Positions 10,612-18,300 of a DNA stretch of 64,000 nt are shown piece after piece. Source of the DNA: Flavobacteriales bacterium (GTDB lineage Bacteria; Bacteroidota; Bacteroidia; Flavobacteriales_F; PHOS-HE28); assembly GCA_016713875.1 (NCBI GenBank), contig JADJOI010000003.1:3596001-3660000 (forward strand), in the 5' to 3' direction. The notes beneath the pieces are model-generated. The model did not search any database and had not been told where the DNA came from. It saw only the letters and a list, made by a program, of their open reading frames with translations. Position 1 is the stretch's first letter. The number at the start of each line of letters is the position of its first letter. The position numbers and the translations under genes were made by a program.

Positions 10612-11484
10612 TCAACGGACCATGACGCGCTCAACGAACCATTCACCTCGACCCGAACTGAACTGCAAGACATACGCGCCTGGGCGATCGAACGTAATGA
10701 CCTGTTCGCCACGGACGGTCTGCGCGCTCAATTGCCGTCCGGTCGCGTCGAAGACGGTCATGGAGCCTTCAACCCCAGTAATGAAGACCGGCTCTCCGCG
10801 GGAGGCCAGGGAAGGTCTGATCCACGATCCGGCCTCTTCACGCTCTCCGATCCCGACCCCCAGCGTGCATTGCGCGACCAATGGGTTCTGCCAGGTGATA
10901 TCCGTATCCTCATAACACCGAAGACCCGCGAAGACCTCGCCATCGCAGACGCCATAGAGCCAGGCGAACGGCGCGATCAGATTTCCGAGCCGCTCCGTGA
11001 CCGTACCTCCGAAACCGAAGCTGGACCACTGCCTGGACTCCACGCTCACTTCCAGGCTGCGCAGCGAAAGTCCATCCACCCAGATCAGGCTCGTATCCAG
11101 CACGGTCCAATCGAGTGTATCCTGCTGACCGATCTGCACCACCGGAGTGGACCACACATCACCGATGGCCGCGTTCCATCGAAAGACCAGATGATGCTGG
11201 CCTGTGCTTGATCCGAAGTAGAACAGGGAGTCCTGCGACTCCGAGAGGAACTGGGCAAGTTGATGACAGCCGAACCAACCCTCGTTGATCTGGAGCTTCT
11301 TGCATATTCGGCCCTCGATGAGCGTGTCGCCCGTCACCTCGATCACCATCAGGGCGGTATCTGGACCGCCCCAATGAGCCTGCTTGTAGGTCCATTTCGC
11401 ACCGGTCGGAGCGAACGTCGTCTGCGCATGCATCGAGGTCGCGACAAGAGCGGCGCTGAGCGTGAGGATCTGCCCGTTGGTCAT
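10612..11484 (-). CDS. Secreted protein with T9SS type A-like C-terminal sorting domain
   Basis: The ATG at 11484 gives a signal peptide (MTNGQILTLSAALVATSMHAQ), so this start is preferred over in-frame upstream codons that read through an mfd-tail repeat. The body of about 290 residues is rich in beta-strand patterns and has few lysines. The last 70 residues have the look of a T9SS C-terminal domain (GSMTVFDATGRQL, then PGAYVLQFSSG). The domain would be cleaved on export through the outer membrane. The cargo function is unknown. The gene lies between an mfd-tail copy on its 5' side and an orphan TPR tail on its 3' side. Confidence 0.7.
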   Translation of the reverse strand: MTNGQILTLSAALVATSMHAQTTFAPTGAKWTYKQAHWGGPDTALMVIEVTGDTLIEGRICKKLQINEGWFGCHQLAQFLSESQDSLFYFGSSTGQHHLVFRWNAAIGDVWSTPVVQIGQQDTLDWTVLDTSLIWVDGLSLRSLEVSVESRQWSSFGFGGTVTERLGNLIAPFAWLYGVCDGEVFAGLRCYEDTDITWQNPLVAQCTLGVGIGEREEAGSWIRPSLASRGEPVFITGVEGSMTVFDATGRQLSAQTVRGEQVITFDRPGAYVLQFSSGRGEWFVERVMVR

Positions 11485-11540
11485 GGCATGGTGAAGATAG
11501 ACCAACTGGACGCGTTTCCAGGGCGAAGTGCTGCCCGGGA

Positions 11541-11690
11541 TCAGGCCGGACCCCCCCACCCCCTCCAACGCCACCTTCGCCCCATGCACAGCCTGCCCCG
11601 CGCATTTGGCGGGGTTCTTCACGACCTGTCCCGCCTTAGCGGGATCCAGCACGCTGATCCGCAAGGTGCCTGACACATCGCGGACGTTCG
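11541..11690 (-). repeat. mfd 3'-end copy 5, carrying two palindromic inserts
   Basis: Read on the minus strand this encodes SGTLRISVLD followed by AKAGQVVKN, AKCAGQAVHGAK and VALEG, clearly related to the Mfd C-terminus (AGTLRVSVQD). Removing one base from a run of seven Gs gives a stop at 11541-11543. Two GC-rich hairpin inserts stand in tandem (about 11590-11613 and 11620-11645). The copy lies immediately downstream of the VapC-like gene. Confidence 0.65.
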
Positions 11691-11697
11691 GGAGCCT

Positions 11698-12067
11698 TTA
11701 GAGCAGATGCAGCGTGAGTTCGTTCTTGAGCTTCTTGAAGTGCTTGTCTTCCGTGACGAGCGGTACTCCGGAGCCGGATGGCGGTCGCCGCGATCAGCGC
11801 ATCGGCGAGTTTCATTCGATAACGAGCACGGAAGTCCATGGCTGCTGACTTGATCCCGTCGTCGAGGTCCACGATCTTGATGAATGCCAGGTCGGCGGTC
11901 ACTTTCGCACGCTCATGGGCCGTGTAGCCATGAAAGCCGAGTATTTCGATCTCGGTGACGAAGGAGACGTGGATGATCGTGTCTTCGAGCAGCGGCGTTG
12001 TGCGCGCATCGCCGTCCCAGTGGTGGATCAATACGTTGGTGTCGACCAGCAACGACTTAGCGGTCAT
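11698..12067 (-). pseudogene. VapC-like PIN-domain toxin, frameshifted near the C-terminus
   Basis: This is a PIN-domain ribonuclease toxin of type II systems. The N-terminal acidic motif LLVDTNVLIHHW is present, as are the later acidic residues in TEIEILGF and KLADALIAATAI, which is the family layout. A frame change near 11780 is needed to reach the expected ending (PLVTEDKHFKKL, then LHLL and TAA at 11698-11700). The restored length of about 123 residues is normal. The start is ATG at 12067 or GTG at 12070, and both overlap the antitoxin stop. Whether the toxin is intact depends on the indel. Confidence 0.75.
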
Positions 12068-12281
12068 CACGCATGGTCTTCAAATACTCCTTCATACGCT
12101 CCGCTATGCCGGGGATCATCCCGGAGGAGCGCTTGGCATCGTAGCCTTTCTGCTTCTGCCGTTTGGATGTTGTTCTCGGGGTCGTCTTTCGTGCGTATAC
12201 GGCCTGCGGGTCGCTCACCACGGTAAGCGCCTTCTCCGAAGTCTGCTTGGGTTTCTTTGGTCGCTTTGAGCTGGTGGCCAT
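12057..12281 (-). CDS. Putative antitoxin partner of the PIN-domain toxin
   Basis: This is a 74-residue basic protein starting at ATG 12281. The first half is lysine-rich (SSKRPKKPKQTSEK), and the C-terminal half (GMIPGIAERMKEYLKTMRDD) forms an amphipathic helix suited to toxin binding. It overlaps the toxin start by about ten bases, the standard antitoxin-first arrangement. A TATCTTCG box sits 5 bp upstream of the ATG. I do not recognise a named antitoxin family; the assignment rests on position, size and overlap. Confidence 0.6.
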   Translation of the reverse strand: MATSSKRPKKPKQTSEKALTVVSDPQAVYARKTTPRTTSKRQKQKGYDAKRSSGMIPGIAERMKEYLKTMRDDR

Positions 12282-12285
12282 GGAT

Positions 12286-12293
12286 CGAAGATA
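12286..12293 (-). promoter_or_regulatory. Promoter -7-like box for the vapBC-like pair
   Basis: The minus strand reads TATCTTCG, a variant of the Bacteroidota TAnnTTTG element. It ends 4 bases before the antitoxin ATG, so the transcript would be nearly leaderless. It lies just after the stop codon of mfd-tail copy 4. Confidence 0.4.
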
Positions 12294-12295
12294 GG

Positions 12296-12445
12296 TCAGG
12301 CCACCTCCTTCACCCCCACCACACTCTCCATTGCCGCCTTCGCCCCTTCGATGTTCTTCACGACCTGTCCCGCCTCGGCGGGATCCTGCACGCTGATCAG
12401 CATCGTTCCCGCCTTCTCGTACACCTTGAATCGGCATGGTTTGCC
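12296..12445 (-). repeat. mfd 3'-end copy 4, carrying one palindromic insert
   Basis: The minus strand encodes FKVYEKAGT, ISVQD, then AEAGQVVKNIEGAKAAMES and VVGVKEVA with a stop at 12296-12298. The insert cccgcctcggcggg forms a short hairpin. The native Mfd C-terminus has FKVYEKAGTLRVSVQD at the same place. The copy lies between the unknown gene (12482-13045) and the toxin-antitoxin pair. Confidence 0.75.
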
Positions 12446-12481
12446 CTCGGCAAGTTCTCAAGTGTGAATGACCGGCAGGCC

Positions 12482-13045
12482 TCACCGGCGGATCTCGAAT
12501 CCAGTCTCCGTCGATACAGTGTCAACCATTGGTGCAAGTCGGATCCGATCCTTACGGGTAAAGACCGTGTCAACTCCCCATTCACCCAACTCACCTGTAT
12601 TCATCGAAACAACGAGTGTGTCGTTAGTCTCCACGAGGAACGCGCTGCGTTCATAGACGCCGCCATGGTCGTCGTTCTCGATGAGGGAGAACCAATGGGG
12701 CTGCTTCGAGCATCCATCGAAGAGGGTGAGCGTCAGATACCGCACCGCATGGTCGCACTCGGGAGAGCTGTTCAGCACGAGGAGTCCGATGCGAGATTCT
12801 CTTATGATGACCTTGCCTATGACCCACGCAGAATCACTTTCCGTCATTCTCCTGTCGTGGAGGGCATGGAACCCTTCCGCATCCAGGCGGATCCAACTCG
12901 GGTCGATCGCCTTGTCAACGTAATCCAGATCGAAGTGGCGTTCCGATATCTCGGGAACGAGCAAGAGCACTTCGCAAAGGTCCTGTGGGGATGAGGGTAG
13001 GCGAGAAGCACAAGGTTGACCGAGCACGAGCGGCACACAGGTCAA
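12482..13045 (-). CDS. Unrecognised protein in the mfd-tail array
   Basis: This is an open frame of up to 187 residues with lower GC than its neighbours. I do not recognise a family. It has a moderately acidic composition, a predicted mix of strand and helix (VIGKVIIRESRIGLLVLNSS), and a C-terminal stretch rich in Val, Thr and Asp (VDTVSTETGFEIRR). The start is uncertain: no ATG near the 5' end gives a clear signal peptide, and an internal ATG at about residue 67 is possible. It is bounded by mfd-tail copies on both sides and transcribed in the same direction as mfd, so it looks like one cargo unit. Confidence 0.45.
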   Translation of the reverse strand: MTCVPLVLGQPCASRLPSSPQDLCEVLLLVPEISERHFDLDYVDKAIDPSWIRLDAEGFHALHDRRMTESDSAWVIGKVIIRESRIGLLVLNSSPECDHAVRYLTLTLFDGCSKQPHWFSLIENDDHGGVYERSAFLVETNDTLVVSMNTGELGEWGVDTVFTRKDRIRLAPMVDTVSTETGFEIRR

Positions 13046-13111
13046 TTAGGACAGGTAGGGCTTCATGCCAACTGGTTCAAGTATTGGTTGAACGATCTAC
13101 GGCCCAAGTTC

Positions 13112-13331
13112 TTATGCTGCAACGTTCACCTCAACAACCGATTCCATCGCCGCCTTCGCCCCTTCGATGTTCTTCACGACCTGTCCCGCCTCGGCGGGAT
13201 CCTGCACACTGATCCGCGACGTCCCCGCATTCTCGTACACCTTGAACCGTCGTGGTTGCGCCTGCGCGGCGCGCAGCAGCGCGTTGAAGCCAATGGCCTC
13301 AAAGAAGCCATACTTCCGGTCGGCAAAGGCT
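13112..13331 (-). repeat. mfd 3'-end copy 3, the longest copy
   Basis: The minus strand encodes about 72 residues homologous to the native Mfd end: ADRKYGFFEAIGFNALLRAA, QAQPRRFKVYENAGT, ISVQD, one palindromic insert, VVKNIEGAKAAMES and a stop at 13112-13114. Native Mfd has ADQKHPFFEGDGFNAVLRAV at the same position. The copy begins directly at the HigA stop codon. Confidence 0.8.
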
Positions 13332-13631
13332 TCAGGCCGCCTTGGCTGTCGCCAGTGGGATCTCCGCCAACTCCTTGCCTTTTCCTTTGAGCTCTTCTTC
13401 GATATCGAAATCGTCCTGTAACCCCAGCCAGAACTTGGCCGAATTACCGAAGTACTTGGAGAGGCGCAGGGCGGTATCCGCTGTGACGCGACGCTCGCCC
13501 TTGATGATCTGAGATACGCGCGTTTGCGGGATACTGATGTCCTTGGCCAGGCGGTAGGCCGTGATGCCCATGGGTACGAGGAACTCCTCTTCGAGCACAG
13601 TGCCGGGGTGGATGTTCGGGAGCTTCTTCAT
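13332..13631 (-). CDS. higA: HigA-type antitoxin (XRE helix-turn-helix)
   Basis: This is a 99-residue antitoxin that would bind the upstream HigB toxin and repress the operon. The start ATG at 13631 gives MKKLPNIHPGTVLEEEFLVP, the standard opening of the HigA/VapI family. The helix-turn-helix spans about residues 25-60 (ITAYRLAKDISIPQTRVSQI) and is followed by the typical RRVTADTALRLSKYFGNS. The toxin gene lies upstream on the same strand with an 11-base gap, the inverted order usual for higBA. An in-frame upstream extension would overlap the toxin and is rejected. Confidence 0.9.
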   Translation of the reverse strand: MKKLPNIHPGTVLEEEFLVPMGITAYRLAKDISIPQTRVSQIIKGERRVTADTALRLSKYFGNSAKFWLGLQDDFDIEEELKGKGKELAEIPLATAKAA

Positions 13632-13642
13632 GGGTGCTGATC

Positions 13643-13924
13643 TTAATGGTAGTCGATGATCTCCACTTCGTAGGCGTTGCCGCTTTGCCACTTGAAAATG
13701 ATGCGCCACTGGTCGTTGATGCGCACGCTATAGAAGTCCTTCAGGCGGCCAGCCAGTTTCTCCAAGCGGTTGGCGGGTGGGACGCGCAGATCGGCGATGT
13801 CTTGGGCGTTGTTGATCATCCGGAGCTTTCTTCTGGCCGTTTCCTGGATCGTCGAAGGCAGTTTCCGCTGTGGATCACCGTTCCAGATCCCTTCTGTCAC
13901 CTTCGATCCGAACGACCTGATCAT
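13643..13924 (-). CDS. higB: HigB/RelE-type toxin
   Basis: This is a 93-residue toxin of the RelE/ParE superfamily, HigB-1 type, expected to cleave mRNA on the ribosome. Characteristic segments are MIRSFGSKVTEGIWNGD, the helix QETARRKLRMINNAQDIADL, and PPANRLEKLAGRLKDFYSVR followed by INDQWRIIFKW. The ATG at 13924 is chosen over an in-frame TTG nine bases upstream because it gives the family N-terminus. A good TATATTTG box lies 6 bp upstream of the ATG. higA follows on the same strand. Confidence 0.92.
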   Translation of the reverse strand: MIRSFGSKVTEGIWNGDPQRKLPSTIQETARRKLRMINNAQDIADLRVPPANRLEKLAGRLKDFYSVRINDQWRIIFKWQSGNAYEVEIIDYH

Positions 13925-13930
13925 GTCCGG

Positions 13931-13938
13931 CAAATATA
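13931..13938 (-). promoter_or_regulatory. Promoter -7-like box for higBA
   Basis: The minus strand reads TATATTTG, an exact fit to TAnnTTTG, six bases upstream of the higB ATG. Transcription would start at or very near the coding sequence. Confidence 0.5.
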
Positions 13939-13959
13939 CTATCGCGTGGCGTCACTAGC

Positions 13960-14012
13960 AACTGCCACCCCACCACCCCACCACTCCCTCCATCGCCGCC
14001 TTCGCCGCGTGG
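13960..14012 (-). repeat. Short mfd 3'-end fragment
   Basis: The minus strand encodes HAAKAAMEGVVG and a Val/Gly-rich end, matching the terminal 20 residues of the mfd-tail copies (GAKAAMESVVG). It lies between the Bro-N gene and higBA. It is shorter and more degenerate than the other copies. Confidence 0.5.
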
Positions 14013-14036
14013 ATGATCTGACCGAAGTAAAGTGGC

Positions 14037-15073
14037 CTAGGTCTTCTTTCGTGTTGCGGACCTCCCCATGGTAAGCGCTTTCCTTGCGCTCAACGGTGTT
14101 ACGACCTTCTTGCCAGTACGAGCCTCCAATTCCAAGCGCGCCACCTTGGCCACGTTCCCACCTTGTCGCGCCACTTCTTTGTTGTCCTCGAAGGTCTCGG
14201 GCTCGGTGGCTTGTGAAATGTCCTTCGCGGATGCCTCGGCAAGCATGTTCAGGATCAGTTCCGTGTTGGTCATATTGTCGCGGAGGTTCTCCTTCTTCAG
14301 GCCCTTGAGCACCTTGTACTCCTTCGTGCTGTTCCCGCTCCACGCCTTGGTGATTATGTCCGTGAGCGTCGCGAAGTGCATGCCTTCCTTCATCCCGCGT
14401 TTCCTCCATTCATCGGTCAGCTCCTTGCGGATCTCGATGCTCTGTAGGGAGGTTCAAAGCACATCGTTCCGGCGGCGATGTATTGAAGTAGAGTATCAGT
14501 GATGCTTGCTCCCGTTCGACCATACGGCGTTGCTCCTAGGCCGGATACTTCGTTCCAGTATCCTTGCCTCGGAGCGCCTTGTCTGGTCATACGATAGCTG
14601 TGCACGCCATCCGTTCGATGTGCTTTGAACCTCCCTGGCCGCTGGTTGATCCAACTCTCCGAGTAGCCCAGCCGCAGGTATTGTTCAAGCGCACGGTCGA
14701 TGGTGATCTCCGGATCCGCCATTTCATCCATCCGCTCCGATGCCACTTGTGCCAGCCATAGTTTGAACGGCTCGGCCTTGGGTGAAGGGATGGATTGGAT
14801 CAGCCGGAAGAGCTGCTCGGTGTCGGCCACATCGGTGAGGCGGAGCTTGCCGTCGTCGGCGGGCAATTTCAACTGTCCGATTTTATCGGACAGTTGGCTG
14901 CCTTCCTTCACTAGCTTGGTCTTCAGGTCGTTCCAGTACTTGCGAGGGCGCTCGTTACCGGTGAGGGCCGCTATCACATCGATGATGGAGAAGAACCACT
15001 TCTCCTGCTCCCCGTCCCACACGGTGCGAACCTGCTTCTCCTCGAAGACCTTGATGGCGTTCTTGTCGGTCAT
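14037..15073 (-). pseudogene. Bro-N domain (phage antirepressor-like) gene, interrupted by a 191 bp element
   Basis: This gene encodes a Bro-N family protein of about 280 residues, related to phage antirepressors. The 5' part (15073 to about 14637) begins MTDKNAIKVFEEKQVRTVWD and contains FFSIIDVIAALTGNERPRKY and the helical AEPFKLWLAQVASERMDE. The 3' part (14445 to 14037) continues with SIEIRKELTDEW, KEGMHFATLTDIITKAWSG and LNMLAEASAKDIS. Taking out positions 14446-14636 joins the two parts in frame, so the gene was intact before the insertion. A TACCTTGC promoter-like box (15081-15088) precedes the start. It is cargo in the array. Confidence 0.85.
14446..14636. mobile_element. 191 bp MITE-like element with perfect 21 bp terminal inverted repeats
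   Basis: The ends agggaggttcaaagcacatc (14446-14465, plus one more base) and their exact complement (ending at 14636) bound a 191 bp segment with no coding capacity. The inner sequence keeps weak inverted similarity beyond the perfect arms. It splits the Bro-N gene, and excising it restores the frame. No clear target duplication is visible; at most two or three bases could be duplicated. No transposase with matching ends is in the window: the ISAs1 ends differ. Confidence 0.8.
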
Positions 15074-15080
15074 GATAGGA

Positions 15081-15088
15081 GCAAGGTA
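15081..15088 (-). promoter_or_regulatory. Promoter -7-like box for the Bro-N gene
   Basis: The minus strand reads TACCTTGC, a partial fit to TAnnTTTG, seven bases upstream of the ATG. Confidence 0.3.
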
Positions 15089-15109
15089 GGGACTGCAAAC
15101 GCTGCGGCG

Positions 15110-15265
15110 TTAAGCAGCGACGGTAATGCCCACAACGGATTCCAACGCGTCCTTCGCCGCGTGCACAGCCTGCCCCGCGCATTTGGCGGGGTTCTTCACA
15201 TCCTGCACACTGATCCTTAAGGTTCCCGCCTTCTCGTACACCTTGAAGCGTCGCGGTTGCGTCCC
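15110..15265 (-). repeat. mfd 3'-end copy 2, carrying a different palindromic insert
   Basis: The minus strand encodes QPRRFKVYEKAGTLRISVQD, VKN, the insert PAKCAGQA, then HAAKDALESVVGITVAA and a stop at 15110-15112. The insert contains the hairpin ccccgcgcatttggcgggg. It lies next to the native mfd end, separated by about 115 bases with no feature I recognise. Confidence 0.8.
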
Positions 15266-15379
15266 GCGATTCGCCATCTCGCCTTGCTCGATCGCAAATC
15301 ACTGGATTTCGCCCTCGGTCGCTTTTGCGCCTGCGGTCCATGCCTTCGGCATTGCTCAACTTGCACCGGGCGCACTGCG

Positions 15380-18300
15380 CTAAGCGGGAACGACCAGCAC
15401 TGCTCCCAGCACTTCTTTGGCCTCGTGCAAGGTCTTGGTGTCTTGAACACTTACCCTCAACGTACCGGCCTTTTCATACACTTTGAATTTCCCGGGTTGA
15501 GCCTGTACTGCTCTGAGCACCGCATTGAACCCATCCCCCTCGAAGAAGGGATGCTTCTGATCCGCAATGAAGGTGCCGATGAGCGTGCCCTTCTTCAGCA
15601 CCATCTTCGCCAGGCCCATGCGTTGGCCCAGCCAGCGGAGGCGGATGCCTTCCAGCAGTTCGTTCACCAGTTGCGGGATCGGACCGAAGCGATCGGTGAC
15701 CTCCGTGGTGAACTTCTGCAGTTCCGCTTCGTCCTTGATGTCGTCCAGTCGGCGGTAGAGCGCGAGGCGTTCGGCGGTCTCGCTCACGTAGCTGTTGGGG
15801 ATCAGCATCGTCAGGTCGGTCTCGATGATGCAGTCGTCGCTCTGGTCGCGACGTGATCCGCGGGCCAGCGCGTGGCTGCCTTCCTGCGCGTCGTCGAAGA
15901 GGTCCTTGAAGTGCTGGTCCTTCAGTTCGCGCACGGCCTCTTCGAGGATCTTGTGGTAGGTCTCGAAGCCGATGTCGTTGATGAAGCCGCTCTGCTCCGC
16001 GCCGAGCAGGTCGCCCGCGCCGCGGATGTCGAGGTCCTTCATGGCGATGTGGATGCCGCTGCCCAGGTCGCTGAACTGCTCGATCGCTTGCAGACGCTTG
16101 CGTGAGAGGTCAGGCAGCAAATGTGGACTTGGGGCCAGCAGGTAGCAGTACGCCTTCTTGTTGCTGCGGCCCACACGTCCGCGCAGTTGGTGCAGATCGC
16201 TAAGGCCAAAGTTCTGCGCTTCGTTCACGATGATGGTGTTGGCGTTCGGGATGTCGAGGCCGTTCTCCACGATGGTCGTACACACGAGCACGTCGGTGTT
16301 GCCCTCGATGAAGTCGAGCATCACCTCTTCCAGCTTGTGCCCTTCCAGTTGACCGTGCCCCACGCCCACACGCGCGCCGGGCACCAGCTTGCGGATCATG
16401 TCGGCGATGAACTCGATGTTCTTCACCTTGTCGTGCAGGAAGTACACCTGGCCGCCGCGTGAGAGTTCGTACTCGATCGCGCCACGGATCGTCACCTCAT
16501 CGTACGGCTGCAACATCGTGGCCACCGGATAACGGTTCGGCGGCGGCGTGCTGATGATGCTGAGGTCGCGCGCGCCCATGAGACTGAACTGCAACGTGCG
16601 CGGGATGGGCGTGGCAGTGAGGGTGAGCGTGTCCACCGTGGCGCGCAGGGTCTTCAGCTTGTCCTTCACGTTCACGCCGAACTTCTGCTCCTCGTCGATG
16701 ATCAGCAGGCCGAGGTCCTTGTACACCACGTCCTTGCTCACCAATCGGTGCGTGCCGATGAGGATGTCGATCTTCCCTTCCTTCAGGTCTTTCAGGATCT
16801 GCGTTTGCTGCGCCGAAGAGCGGAAGCGGTTGATGTAGTCCACGCGCACGGGCAGGCCCTTCATGCGCGCCGAGAAGCTCTTCCAGTGTTGCAGCGCGAG
16901 GATGGTTGTTGGCACCAGCACCGCCGCCTGCTTGCCGTCGCACACCGCTTTGAACGCGGCGCGTATGGCAACTTCTGTCTTGCCGAAGCCCACATCGCCG
17001 CAGACCAGTCGATCCATGGGCACGCCCTTCTCCATATCGCGCTTCACGTCCTGCGTGGCCTTCAACTGGTCGGGCGTGTCCTCGTAGATGAAGCTCGCCT
17101 CCAACTCGTGCTGCAGGTAGTTGTCCGGCTGGAACGCGAAGCCCGGCTTGCTCTTGCGCTGGGCGTAGAGCTTGATCAGGTCGAAGGCCAGTGCCTTCAC
17201 TTTCGCCTTGGTCTTTTCCTTCAGGTTCTTCCACGCGGGTGAACCGAGCTTGCTCACAGGCGGCGCATTGCCACCTTCTTCACCGCTGTACTTGCTCACG
17301 CGGTGCAGGCTGTGGATGCCCACGTAGAGGATGTCGTTGTCGCGGTACTTCAGGCGGATCGCTTCCTGCATGCTTCCGCCGGCATCGATCGTTTCCAGTC
17401 CGCTGAACACACCAACGCCGTGATCGATGTGTACCACGAGGTCGCCGGGCTTCAGTTGCGTCAGCTCCTTCAGGGTGAGCGCCTGCGAGTTCTTACGGAA
17501 GCCCTCCTTCAGCCGGTAGCGGTGGTAACGCTCGAAGATCTGGTGGTCGGTGTAGAGCGCCAGCTTCAGCTCGGGATCGATGAAGCCCTCGTGCAGGTCG
17601 AGCACCAGCGGCGTGAAGGCCACCTCGTGCTCCATGTCGTTGAAGATGGTGTACAGCCGTTCGCTCTGCTTCGCGCTGTTGCACGCGATGAGATTCGTGT
17701 AGCCCGCGTTCTGCTTGTTGTGCAGGTCGCCGCTGAGCACCTTGAACTCCTTGGCGAACGTCGGTTGAGGCCGTTGCTGGAAGTCCACCACCACTTGCGC
17801 CTTACTGTCTTGCGTCGCGTTCCCGTCGCGTCGTTGCGCCGCTGCGGTTACTGCCTTCTCTGTGTCCTCTGCGTCTCGGTGGTGAATGGATCGCCCCCAG
17901 AACACCTTCCTGAACCCCAACGTCCCCTTGATCAACTCACCGTCCGTCGCCAGCAGCTCGTTCGGCGTGGGATGTTTCTCCTTCTCGGAAAGTCGCTCGT
18001 ACGCTTCGCCCAGCAACTTCAACTGCTTTGTTGCCGCATCGCCGATGGCTTGCAGATCGCGGAGCCAGATCACTGCATCCTCGGGTAGTTGCGCGAAGAA
18101 GTTCTGCTGGCGCGCGGTGTCCTCGTCCTGGAGGTCGGGCACGATCACCGCTTCGGCGAGGAACTCCACGGTCAATTGGTCCTGCGGATCAAAGCGGCGC
18201 ACGCTTTCCACGGTGTCGCCGTACAGCTCGATGCGGTAAGGCTTGTCGCTGCCGTAGCTGAACACGTCCACGATGCCGCCGCGGATGCTGAACTGCCCCG

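Noticed and set aside
11541..15265. Integron cassette array with attC sites
   Set aside because: No integrase is present and no convincing RYYYAAC/GTTRRRY core pair was found in the tail copies; the similarity is to the mfd coding sequence. The cassette analogy is kept only as a comparison.
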